A stretch of 64,000 bases of DNA from Epsilonproteobacteria bacterium UBA4036 (GTDB lineage Bacteria; Campylobacterota; Campylobacteria; Campylobacterales; Arcobacteraceae), in NCBI GenBank assembly GCA_002382325.1, contig DGAG01000011.1:223134-287133 (forward strand), in the 5' to 3' direction. Shown piece by piece: positions 16,294-24,537 of the stretch. Both the position numbers and the translations under genes were made by a program. The first letter of the stretch is position 1. Each line of letters starts with the position of its first letter. The notes beneath the pieces are model-generated. The model saw only the letters and a program-made list of their open reading frames with translations. It did no database searches and was not told the origin of the DNA.

Positions 16294-17657
16294 ACCATCC
16301 ACAGCAAGCCGCACAATTTGTAGCCAATGATGAGCGAATGCATTGGCACGACAAAGCCCTTTGGTTTGTTCGAGAAAAAAGAGATTTGGCTTCAAAAAGT
16401 ATTCCCGAGTGGGAAAAACTTCGTTCATACGCCAGTGCCATTAAAACACACACCATGAGCAAACTTGATTTTTATTTGGAAGAGTTTGAAAAGAATGCCA
16501 TGAAAAAAGGCATTATCGTGCATTGGGCAAATGATGCCCAAGAACACAATGAGATTGTGTATGAGATTTTAAAGAAAAATGGGGTTAAACAAGTCGTCAA
16601 ATCCAAATCGATGCTCACTGAAGAGTGTCATTTAAACCCTTTTTTAGAAAGCAAAGGCTTAGAAGTTGTCGATACGGATTTAGGAGAGCGAATTGTTCAG
16701 TTACGCCATGAAGCCCCTTCTCATATTGTATTACCCGCCATTCATTTAAAAAAAGAGGATGTCGCACAAACGTTTCATGAGTTTTTACACACCGATGAGA
16801 ACAACAGTGACCCCACGTATTTAACACGAGCCGCACGAGAACATCTGCGAGAAAAATTTTTACAAGCCGATGCGGGAATTACTGGGGTTAATTTTGCCAT
16901 TGCACAAACAGGAGGTGTCGTAGTTTGTACCAATGAAGGCAATGCCGATATGGGAGCAAGTTTACCCAAATTGCACATTGCGTGTATGGGAATTGAAAAA
17001 ATCATTCCACGACTTGAAGATTTAAGTGTCTTTACTCGATTACTCGCACGAAGTGCTACTGGGCAACCCATCACTTCCTATACCTCACACTTTCATGGAG
17101 CCATTGAAGGGGGAGAAATGCACGTGGTGATTGTCAATAATATGCGAACCCCTTTTTTAAACAGTGAAAAATACAAACAATCCCTAAATTGTATACGGTG
17201 TGGAGCGTGTATGAATACGTGTCCCGTTTACAGACGAAGTGGTGGTCACTCATATGGGTATGTGATTCCTGGACCCATTGGTTCAACTTTGGGGGCTTTT
17301 AGAAACCCAACCGAACACAAAACGTTGCCTTTTGCGTGTACCCTTTGTTCGTCATGTTCAAATGTGTGTCCCAGTAAGATTGATTTGCATAAACAGTTGT
17401 ATGCACATAGGCAAGATTTGGCAAAAGCCAAATTGATTGATGGCAAAAAAGCCATGGCAATGAAACTGACTTCATGGTTGATGCAACATCCTATGCTGTT
17501 TACATTAGCAGGAAAAATAGCTCGAAAGGTGGTTCCGTTTATTCCTAAGAGTGTGATGTATTCCAAAAGCAATGTTTGGGGAAAACACAGAACCATGCCA
17601 ACCATGCCTAAAAACTCATTTAAAGAGTTATATGCCAAAGCCAAAAAGGAGAAATAA
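16290..17657 (+). CDS. lutB: Lactate utilization protein B (Fe-S)
   Basis: A 455-residue protein with an N-terminal LUD domain (GVNFAIAQTGGVVVCTNEGNAD near residue 195) and two ferredoxin-type clusters, CIRCGACMNTCPVY near 305 and CTLCSSCSNVCP near 350. It transfers electrons in L-lactate oxidation with LutA and LutC. The length is normal for LutB. The 4-base overlap with lutA and 1-base overlap with lutC show a tightly coupled operon. Confidence 0.92.
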   Translation: MNHPQQAAQFVANDERMHWHDKALWFVREKRDLASKSIPEWEKLRSYASAIKTHTMSKLDFYLEEFEKNAMKKGIIVHWANDAQEHNEIVYEILKKNGVKQVVKSKSMLTEECHLNPFLESKGLEVVDTDLGERIVQLRHEAPSHIVLPAIHLKKEDVAQTFHEFLHTDENNSDPTYLTRAAREHLREKFLQADAGITGVNFAIAQTGGVVVCTNEGNADMGASLPKLHIACMGIEKIIPRLEDLSVFTRLLARSATGQPITSYTSHFHGAIEGGEMHVVIVNNMRTPFLNSEKYKQSLNCIRCGACMNTCPVYRRSGGHSYGYVIPGPIGSTLGAFRNPTEHKTLPFACTLCSSCSNVCPSKIDLHKQLYAHRQDLAKAKLIDGKKAMAMKLTSWLMQHPMLFTLAGKIARKVVPFIPKSVMYSKSNVWGKHRTMPTMPKNSFKELYAKAKKEK

Positions 17658-18238
17658 TGTCAAGTAAAGAGAGTATTTTAAACAGTATTCGACACAACAA
17701 TAAAGTTCAAGAAGTGGCTTTACCCAACATTGAGAATTTTGGAATTACATTTGAAAATAAAATGGAACAATTCAGTAAGGTGATTCAAACCGTGGGTGGA
17801 AAAGCCTTACAGTGTCATAAAAATGAACTCAACCAAGTCATAGAAGAGCTTTATCCTGAGGCAGTATTTATAAGTTCAAACGTAGAAGAGTACACTTTAG
17901 CGACGGTTAAAGAAAATGAACTCAAGACTCCCCATGAATTAGAAAATTTGGATTTGGCGATTGTCAAAGCTGAGTTTGCTGTTGCAGAAAATGGAGCGGT
18001 GTGGATGAAAAATCCAAGCAATAAACATCGAGCCTTATATTTTATTGCCAATAATATTGTTATAATAGTATCCAAAGATGATATTGTCAATAACATGCAC
18101 GAAGCGTATGAGCGAATAGAGTTTGAAAAAGCGGGGTATGGGGTGTTTATTTCAGGACCTTCTAAAACAGCTGATATTGAGCAGTCGTTAGTTATTGGGG
18201 CGCATGGTCCAAAATCGGGGTATGTTATATTTGTCTGA
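17657..18238 (+). CDS. lutC: Lactate utilization protein C
   Basis: A 193-residue LUD-domain protein, the third member of the LutABC complex. The C-terminal half contains the conserved pattern AVAENGAVWM, then VFISGPSKTADIEQSLVIGAHGP. Metal or flavin ligands are not obvious, as in the family generally. It ends 15 bases before the sensor kinase gene, and that gap contains a GAGGAGA ribosome site, so the signalling genes probably belong to the same transcript. Confidence 0.9.
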   Translation: MSSKESILNSIRHNNKVQEVALPNIENFGITFENKMEQFSKVIQTVGGKALQCHKNELNQVIEELYPEAVFISSNVEEYTLATVKENELKTPHELENLDLAIVKAEFAVAENGAVWMKNPSNKHRALYFIANNIVIIVSKDDIVNNMHEAYERIEFEKAGYGVFISGPSKTADIEQSLVIGAHGPKSGYVIFV

Positions 18239-18253
18239 CTCTTATGAGGAGAT

Positions 18254-20446
18254 ATGTTGAAAAAATTACTGCTTTTTTGGTTTCTTTTCTCTTTGCCTCT
18301 TTTTGCACAAATCCAAAAAGAGGTTTTATTGGTTCACTCGTATGATAAAAGTTATAAATGGAGTGACGATATTTCAAAAGCCATTGAATCAACTTTTGAA
18401 GAGTATAAAAACGTCACCTTAACCACGATTTATATGGACACAAAACGCGTTGCTACGCCGGTCTATTTTAAACGCTTATATGAACTGTATAAAGAACAAT
18501 TTAAAGAGAGAAAATTTGATTTAATCATCGCAAGTGACAACCATGCTCTCGAATTTTTAAATCAACATCTTGATGAACTTTTCCCCAATACTCCTTTGCT
18601 TTTTTGTGCCATTAATAATTTTGATATGGCGCTGGTTTCAAATATTGAACGGGTAACAGGCGTTATTGAGCAAGTTGATTTGGAAAAAAACTTTCAACTC
18701 ATACGTCGACTTCATCCCAAATTAGAGCGTTTGGTGATTATTAACGACTATTCTGTTACGGGGTTGCAGATGAAAAAAGAGTTGGAACCTTATATCAAAA
18801 AATACTCACAATATTTCCAAATTGAATACTTAGGCAACATTAATATGGAAGAAATCAAACAAAAAGTTTCTCAAGAAAAAGGGGAAACCGTGTTGTTGTT
18901 TGTGTTGCTTTTTAAAGATAAAACCGGAAAGTTTTTTACCTATAAAGAGAGCTTAAAAGATATTAAACAAATCAGTGCCGTTCCTATTTATGGGTTATGG
19001 GATTTTTATTTGGGCAATGGAGTGATTGGTGGGTTTGTTACGAGTGCCAAAGGTCAAGGAGAAGCCGTTGCTTCTATGGCACTTGAGTACTTAATTAAAA
19101 ACAAACCCATTGAAGATATCCCCATTTTGCAAAAATCACCCAATGAATATATCTTTGATTACAATGAATTAAAACGATTTAAAATGAACATTGAACCTCA
19201 TGTAGGCGAATACAAAATGATCAATGAACCTATCACAATTTATAAAGAGCATCGCAATTTTGTAATGCTGACAATTTTAACCATTTTGGTGTTGTTTATT
19301 ATTGTATTGATTATGCGTGCGAATATCCAACGTCGAAAACTTGTTGAAAAAGATTTATCCAATCGTATTAAGTTTGATAAAGTGTTGCTTGATACCTTAC
19401 CTAACCCTATTTACTATAAAAATACCGATGGAAAAATTTTGGGATGTAATTTAAGTTTTGCCAAACTGTTTAATCATAAAAAAGAGGAAGTCATTGGAAA
19501 AACAGCGTATGACTTTTATCCTGAAGATATCGCCAAACGCAATGTTCAAGTGGATGAAGAGTTGCTTAAAACCCAAGGAACAAAAACCTCTGAAATGACC
19601 CTACACTTTAATGATAAAATGCGTTATTTCATTCTTAACAAAGCCGTGTATGAAAACATCGATGAAACCATTGGGGGGATTGTGTGTATTATGGATGACA
19701 TTACCCAACGAGTTCAAGAAAAACAGTTTTTAATCCAACAAAGCAAACTCGCTGAAATGGGAGATATGGTTGCTGCCATTGCTCATCAATGGAATGAACC
19801 TTTGGTTGAACTTTCAGCGCAAGTGCAAGATATCGCGTTGTCGTTTCAACTTGAAGAACTTAAAAAAATCCAAATGGAAACCTTTGTGAAAGATTCGATG
19901 GTACAAATCCAATACATGTCAAAAACGCTCAGTGATTTTAGAAATTTTTTAAAGCCTTCGACCAAAAAAGCTCTTTTTTCAATCGAAAAATGTTTAAATG
20001 AGATTTTTGAAATTGTGGGAAAACAGATTTTTTATTCCAATATTAATGTGACCGTTGAGTATGTTAATCAAAATGAAGATTTACTGATTTATGGGTATGA
20101 AAATGAGTTTAAGCAAGTGTTATTAAACATCATTAACAATGCCAAAAATAAGATTCTGGAAAAAAACTTGGATATTAACGAAAAGAAAAACATTGGTATT
20201 AAGATTTTTAGTACCAACAAATACAATGTGATTGAAATCAGTGATGATGCAGGAGCCATCCCTTTGGATATTATTGGCAATATTTTTGATCCGTATTTTA
20301 CGACTAAAAAAGAGGGGACAGGATTTGGTTTATATATGGCAAAAGTAATTATTGAAGATAAAATGCAGGGGAAAATAAGAGTACGAAACGATAAAAACAG
20401 TGTGGTATTTATCATCAAAATGCCCAATACAAATTATGGTAGGTGA
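18254..20446 (+). CDS. Sensor histidine kinase with periplasmic ABC-substrate-binding-like domain
   Basis: A 730-residue membrane kinase. An N-terminal signal (residues about 1-19) is followed by a periplasmic domain of about 310 residues resembling the ABC_sub_bind family (VLLVHSYDKSYKWSDDI…). A membrane helix lies near 335-355 and a PAS domain near 375-490. The H box is AHQWNEPL near 515, whereas the usual lineage form is HQWRQPL. The ATPase domain has N-box NEFKQVLLNIINNAKN, a G1 box altered to DDAGAIP (usual D-x-G-x-G), and GTGFGLYMAK. It forms a pair with the response regulator that overlaps it. Lying between lutABC and the TRAP genes, it probably senses a carboxylate such as lactate; that is inference. 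Confidence 0.85.
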   Translation: MLKKLLLFWFLFSLPLFAQIQKEVLLVHSYDKSYKWSDDISKAIESTFEEYKNVTLTTIYMDTKRVATPVYFKRLYELYKEQFKERKFDLIIASDNHALEFLNQHLDELFPNTPLLFCAINNFDMALVSNIERVTGVIEQVDLEKNFQLIRRLHPKLERLVIINDYSVTGLQMKKELEPYIKKYSQYFQIEYLGNINMEEIKQKVSQEKGETVLLFVLLFKDKTGKFFTYKESLKDIKQISAVPIYGLWDFYLGNGVIGGFVTSAKGQGEAVASMALEYLIKNKPIEDIPILQKSPNEYIFDYNELKRFKMNIEPHVGEYKMINEPITIYKEHRNFVMLTILTILVLFIIVLIMRANIQRRKLVEKDLSNRIKFDKVLLDTLPNPIYYKNTDGKILGCNLSFAKLFNHKKEEVIGKTAYDFYPEDIAKRNVQVDEELLKTQGTKTSEMTLHFNDKMRYFILNKAVYENIDETIGGIVCIMDDITQRVQEKQFLIQQSKLAEMGDMVAAIAHQWNEPLVELSAQVQDIALSFQLEELKKIQMETFVKDSMVQIQYMSKTLSDFRNFLKPSTKKALFSIEKCLNEIFEIVGKQIFYSNINVTVEYVNQNEDLLIYGYENEFKQVLLNIINNAKNKILEKNLDINEKKNIGIKIFSTNKYNVIEISDDAGAIPLDIIGNIFDPYFTTKKEGTGFGLYMAKVIIEDKMQGKIRVRNDKNSVVFIIKMPNTNYGR

Positions 20447-20448
20447 GT

Positions 20449-21093
20449 ATGAAAATTTTATTGCTTGAAGACAATGTAAAACTCAATCAAACGATTGCAA
20501 AACGGCTTGGTTTAAAAGGGTATAAAGTGGATGCGTATGTTGATGGATTAGAAGCGTATGCCGCCATTGATGCAGGGTATGCCTGTTTTATCTTGGACAT
20601 TAATGTTCCCAGTCTTGATGGGGTGAAATTGCTCAAAAGAATACGAGAGTATTACGATGAGGTTCCTGTGATTATCATCAGTGCTTCTGTGGAGTTGGAT
20701 ATGATTAAAGAAGCATACGATTTTGGTTGCAATGATTATTTGAAGAAACCTTTTTTTATAGATGAATTAGAGATAAAGATTGATAAACTCTGTAAAATTA
20801 ACGATAATTTCATTTATTTTGATGAGAATTGTTATTTTGATTTTAAGTCCAGTTTACTCTCTTGTAATAAAAAAGAACAACGCGTAACTAAAAAAGAGAA
20901 GTTGCTGTTAAATCTTTTTTTATCGCATAAAAATAAGCTTATCACCTTTGATGCCATTGAAAATTATGTGTGGGAGGGCAATGTTACTTCTCTTGAATCG
21001 ATTCGTTCTTTGATACGGCGGGTGAGAAAACTTTTACCCAAGGAGTATATTCAAACCATTGTAGACAGTGGATATATCTTTAAGATTTTATAA
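20449..21093 (+). CDS. OmpR-family response regulator
   Basis: A 214-residue regulator. The receiver has acidic residues in LLLEDN, phosphoacceptor Asp in FILDINVPSLDG near residue 51, and lysine in LKKPF. A winged-helix DNA-binding domain follows (ITFDAIENYVWEGN…SIRSLIRRVRKLLP). I use the ATG at 20449, with AGGTGAG upstream; a GTG two codons earlier overlaps the kinase stop. It is the cognate partner of the upstream kinase. The 12-mer shared by the lutA and dctP upstream regions is its best candidate site. Confidence 0.88.
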   Translation: MKILLLEDNVKLNQTIAKRLGLKGYKVDAYVDGLEAYAAIDAGYACFILDINVPSLDGVKLLKRIREYYDEVPVIIISASVELDMIKEAYDFGCNDYLKKPFFIDELEIKIDKLCKINDNFIYFDENCYFDFKSSLLSCNKKEQRVTKKEKLLLNLFLSHKNKLITFDAIENYVWEGNVTSLESIRSLIRRVRKLLPKEYIQTIVDSGYIFKIL

Positions 21094-21104
21094 AATCCGT
21101 AAAA

Positions 21105-21139
21105 AATATCATATCATTTTCATTTGGTGTCGTTACAAT
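21105..21139 (+). promoter_or_regulatory. Shared 12-mer and -10 box upstream of dctP
   Basis: AATATCATATCA at 21105-21116 is followed after 17 bases by TACAAT at 21134-21139. The element and spacing match those at 15495 upstream of lutA. Confidence 0.5.
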
Positions 21140-21166
21140 TTTATTGAAACTAAAAAAGGAGTTTGC

Positions 21167-22240
21167 ATGAATATGTTATTTAAAGCAACAAAATTCGTTG
21201 TTGCAGCTGCATTGCTTGCAGGATTAAGTACGGCTTCAATGGCCAAAGAAAGAGTCTATAAGTGGAAACTGGCAACAACATGGGGCCCAACTCTTTCTCC
21301 GTTTATTGATGCTCCAACCAATATGGCAAAAATGGTTGAAGAGATGTCAAATGGACGACTTGTTATCGAAGTCGATGCTTCAAATAAACACAAATCAGCC
21401 TTTGGAATTTTAGATATGGTCAAAGGTGGTCAATACGACATGGGTCACTCTGCATCGTATTACTGGAAAGGTAAAGATATCAATACGATGCCTTTTAGTA
21501 CCATGCCTTTTGGTATGACAACAGCTGAACAGTACGCATGGTTTTATCATGGTGGTGGTATGGCACTTATGGAAAAAACTTATTCAAAACACGGTATCTT
21601 ATCGTTCCCTGGTGGAAGTACGGGGAACCAAATGGGTGGATGGTTTAGAAAAGAGATTAATTCGGTTGAAGATTTAAAAGGTCTTAAAATGAGAATTCCT
21701 GGGTTTGCTGGAGAAGTGATGGCAAAATTAGGATTGACAGTTACGAATATTGCTCCCGGTGAATTGTATACTTCACTTGAACGTGGAACCATTGACGCCT
21801 TAGAATGGGTTGGACCAGGAATGGACATTAACATGGGATTTCATAAAGTTGCACCGTATTACTACACAGGTTGGCATGAGCCTGGATTGGATTTGCATTT
21901 TATGGTCAATGAAAGAGCGTTTAAAAAACTTCCTAAAGATTTACAAGAGATTTTAATCACAGCCATGAGAGTAAGTGCGTACGATATGTATATTCAAAAC
22001 TATCATATGAGTGCGGATGCATGGTCAAAAATTGCAAGTGAATATCCTAATATTAAAATCAAAACGTTCCCAAAAGAAGTTATGGATGCGTTAAAACAAA
22101 CCAACAAAGAGTTAAGAGCTGAAATGGTCAAAGATCAACCTTTATTAAAAGAGATTTTGGATTCACAAGAAGCGTATCAAAAGAAAGTCAGAAAATGGAC
22201 TGAAATGTCTGACTACTTATATTTAAAAGACAATTTATAA
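21167..22240 (+). CDS. dctP: TRAP transporter solute-binding protein (TakP/lactate-type DctP)
   Basis: A 357-residue periplasmic receptor with a Sec signal (residues about 1-25, …LLAGLSTASMAKE). The mature protein belongs to the DctP family. The segments DALEWVGPGMD and YYTGWHEPGLDLHF are typical of the subgroup that binds 2-oxoacids or lactate. Its place between lutABC and D-lactate dehydrogenase makes lactate the likely ligand. The ATG follows AAAAAGGAG; an upstream in-frame start has no signal peptide and is rejected. Two hairpins separate it from dctQ, which would favour high expression of the receptor over the membrane subunits. Confidence 0.88.
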   Translation: MNMLFKATKFVVAAALLAGLSTASMAKERVYKWKLATTWGPTLSPFIDAPTNMAKMVEEMSNGRLVIEVDASNKHKSAFGILDMVKGGQYDMGHSASYYWKGKDINTMPFSTMPFGMTTAEQYAWFYHGGGMALMEKTYSKHGILSFPGGSTGNQMGGWFRKEINSVEDLKGLKMRIPGFAGEVMAKLGLTVTNIAPGELYTSLERGTIDALEWVGPGMDINMGFHKVAPYYYTGWHEPGLDLHFMVNERAFKKLPKDLQEILITAMRVSAYDMYIQNYHMSADAWSKIASEYPNIKIKTFPKEVMDALKQTNKELRAEMVKDQPLLKEILDSQEAYQKKVRKWTEMSDYLYLKDNL

Positions 22241-22247
22241 AAATTTG

Positions 22248-22274
22248 CAACCCCATGCCCCCTTTATGGGGTTG
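22248..22274 (+). terminator. Hairpin after dctP (first)
   Basis: CAACCCCAT pairs with ATGGGGTTG around a 9-base loop. It starts 8 bases after the dctP stop. There is no strong T run after it, so partial termination or 3'-end stabilisation are both possible. Confidence 0.55.
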
Positions 22275-22279
22275 TAAAA

Positions 22280-22325
22280 TAATAGATTAACCCAACACAA
22301 ATGGTTGTGTTGGGTTAATCTATTA
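22280..22325 (+). repeat. 21-bp perfect inverted repeat (second hairpin before dctQ)
   Basis: Arms 22280-22300 and 22305-22325 are exactly complementary over 21 bp with a 4-base ATGG loop. It lies 20 bases upstream of dctQ. No T tract follows, so it is more like an mRNA-stabilising or processing element than an intrinsic terminator. Confidence 0.75.
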
Positions 22326-22345
22326 GAAGATTCAAAGGATTTTTA

Positions 22346-22954
22346 ATGTTATTAAAACTGGAACGAGGGTTTGATAAGTTTGCAGACTATATTGGAAATA
22401 TCACGGCATTTGCCATAGTATTAATGATATTGAATGTAACTTATGACGTTGTGGCTCGATACTTCTTCAAAACAGGAAGTATTGCAATGCAGGAGATGGA
22501 GTGGCATTTGTTCTCTGTTGTTATTTTATTGGGGATTTCTTACACCCTAAAAGAGGATGGACATGTGCGAGTTGATTTACTTTATGACCGAGGGACTCCC
22601 AAACGAAAAGCATTGATTAATATGGTGGGAGTAGTTGCCTTTATTTTACCCATTTCATTGCTTGTGGGCTTAAGTTCTATTGGCAATGCCCATGAAGCGT
22701 TTTTATCCAATGAAATGAGTGGTGACCCAGGTGGTCTGCCTCATCGATGGATTGTTAAAGCGTTGATACCTTTGTCTTTTTTATTGTTAATTATCACTTC
22801 ATTTGGATATTTTATAAAAAATTTGAATGTCTATCGGGGAATGTGTGATTTAAAAGAGTATAACTTAAAAGGTGAAATTGAGAATTTGAAAAACGAATTT
22901 AATCAACACAAACACCATATTGTGGATATTGATGAGAAAGGAGAATCCAAATGA
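22346..22954 (+). CDS. dctQ: TRAP transporter small membrane subunit
   Basis: A 202-residue protein with four hydrophobic segments typical of DctQ (first near residues 18-38, ITAFAIVLMILNVTYDVVARYFF). The conserved MQEMEWHLF and SYTLKEDGHVRVD motifs are present. It bridges the receptor and the large permease DctM. The C-terminus is a charged tail of about 40 residues. Its stop overlaps dctM by 4 bases. Confidence 0.9.
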   Translation: MLLKLERGFDKFADYIGNITAFAIVLMILNVTYDVVARYFFKTGSIAMQEMEWHLFSVVILLGISYTLKEDGHVRVDLLYDRGTPKRKALINMVGVVAFILPISLLVGLSSIGNAHEAFLSNEMSGDPGGLPHRWIVKALIPLSFLLLIITSFGYFIKNLNVYRGMCDLKEYNLKGEIENLKNEFNQHKHHIVDIDEKGESK

Positions 22955-24324
22955 TAGGTATTGTAATGTTTTTTACGGCTTTATTTATGCTTTTATTTGG
23001 ATTTCCTGTTGCCTTTACTTTTGCCGCGGTTTCAGTGTTTTTTGGTATCAGTGCGGGAGTCATTGAAATCTATTCATACGGTGGATTCGATGCGGGATTT
23101 ATGGCAGGGTTGAGTGAGGGAATCACCGAGGGAATTGCCATGTTTGATTATATGCCTTTTCGAATTTTTTCCATTCAGCAAAATACGATTTTAATGGCGA
23201 TTCCTATGTTTATTTTTATGGGAATTGTTCTACAAAAAACGGGCTTGGCTGAAAAACTTTTAGAGTCGATGGGATTTTTATTTGGAGAAATTCGAGGTGG
23301 AGTGGCAATTTCAACGGTATTAGTGGGGGCGTTATTGGCGGCCTCAACGGGTGTGGTAGGAGCTTCTGTGGTTGCCATGGGAGTGATTTCATTGCCTGTC
23401 ATGCTTAAATACAAATACAGTCCAGAACTTGCCACGGGTACCATTTGTTCGGCTGGAACCTTGGGGCAAATTATTCCTCCTTCGATTGTATTAATTATTT
23501 TAGGGGATGTTTTTCAAGTGCCTGTGGGTGATTTGTTCTCAGCAGCGGTTTGGCCAGGATTATTACTTGTGGGGGCATACATTCTTTTTATTTTAATTAT
23601 TTCTTACTATAAAAAAGATATGGCACCGGCTATTCCACCTGATCCCAGTCGAGGCAACAAACGAAAACAAGTTTTTAAAGCGTTAATTGATATTATCCCT
23701 TCTTTAACACTCATTATTTTGGTATTGGGTTCAATTTTTGCAGGAATTGCCACACCTACTGAGTCTTCTGCTGTGGGCTGTTTTGGAGCGATTGGTTTGG
23801 CATTGATGTATCGTACTTACAGCAATGAAATGGTCAAAGAAGCTGCACTGGAATCGGTTAAAATCACCTCAATGGTATTTGGTATCTTAATTGGGGCAAC
23901 GGCATTTTCTATGGTGTTTTCATACACGGGGGGAGAAGATATTGTCCATGATTTTATGACCAGTCTTCCCGGAGATGAAAAATGGGGATTCATTATTTTT
24001 ACCATGTTGGCGATTTTGGTTTTAGGATTTTTTATTGATTTTGTGGAAATTTCCTATATTATTGTTCCTATTTTAGTGCCGATTTCTGAAACTTTGGGCA
24101 TCAATCCTGTGTGGTTTGCGATTTTGATTGCCATGAATTTACAAACCTCATTTTTAACCCCACCTTTTGGGTTCAGTCTCTTTTATTTAAAAGGGGTTGC
24201 ACCAGCAGGGGTAAGCACCATGCAGATTTACAAAGGGGTATTACCGTTTATTGCCATACAAATCATTGTGTTAGCCATTTTGGCGATTTATCCTGAGTTT
24301 TTCGGATTAAATCCATTGTTATAA
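22951..24324 (+). CDS. dctM: TRAP transporter large permease
   Basis: A 457-residue permease with about 12 membrane segments, driving Na+-coupled uptake with DctP and DctQ. Family motifs include AIPMFIFMGIVLQKTGLAE, the GTICSAGTLGQIIPPSIVLI segment, ATPTESSAVG and QTSFLTPPFGFSLFYLKG. The segment around residues 45-70 (FDAGFMAGLSEGITEG) is slightly longer than in compact DctM proteins. A strong terminator follows the stop. Confidence 0.93.
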   Translation: MIGIVMFFTALFMLLFGFPVAFTFAAVSVFFGISAGVIEIYSYGGFDAGFMAGLSEGITEGIAMFDYMPFRIFSIQQNTILMAIPMFIFMGIVLQKTGLAEKLLESMGFLFGEIRGGVAISTVLVGALLAASTGVVGASVVAMGVISLPVMLKYKYSPELATGTICSAGTLGQIIPPSIVLIILGDVFQVPVGDLFSAAVWPGLLLVGAYILFILIISYYKKDMAPAIPPDPSRGNKRKQVFKALIDIIPSLTLIILVLGSIFAGIATPTESSAVGCFGAIGLALMYRTYSNEMVKEAALESVKITSMVFGILIGATAFSMVFSYTGGEDIVHDFMTSLPGDEKWGFIIFTMLAILVLGFFIDFVEISYIIVPILVPISETLGINPVWFAILIAMNLQTSFLTPPFGFSLFYLKGVAPAGVSTMQIYKGVLPFIAIQIIVLAILAIYPEFFGLNPLL

Positions 24325-24330
24325 CCCAAT

Positions 24331-24359
24331 ACAAAAGAAGCCACACAGGCTTCTTTTGT
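24331..24359 (+). terminator. Rho-independent terminator after dctM
   Basis: Perfect 12-bp arms ACAAAAGAAGCC/GGCTTCTTTTGT enclose a 5-base loop, with TTATTT after the stem. It ends the TRAP operon 35 bases after the dctM stop. Confidence 0.85.
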
Positions 24360-24376
24360 TTATTTAAAGAAAGTTC

Positions 24377-24493
24377 ATGTACACCAACCAAAAAGCTTTA
24401 ATTGAGATGATTGTTTTAAAACAGTGTGATAAAATGAACGCGTTTATCAATGATCCTCAACAAAAAATTTATACCGTACCCAGAAGAGAGTAA
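24377..24493 (+). CDS. Possible 38-residue small protein
   Basis: An ATG-to-TAA frame for 38 residues (MYTNQKALIEMIVLKQ…) lies between the TRAP terminator and the D-lactate dehydrogenase gene. AAAGAAAG precedes the ATG. No motif is recognisable. It could equally be leader sequence of the dehydrogenase mRNA; conservation in relatives would be needed to accept it. Confidence 0.3.
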   Translation: MYTNQKALIEMIVLKQCDKMNAFINDPQQKIYTVPRRE

Positions 24494-24537
24494 AGTTTCA
24501 CTTTTTTTATCATCAAATAATTAAAAAAGGAAAAGAA

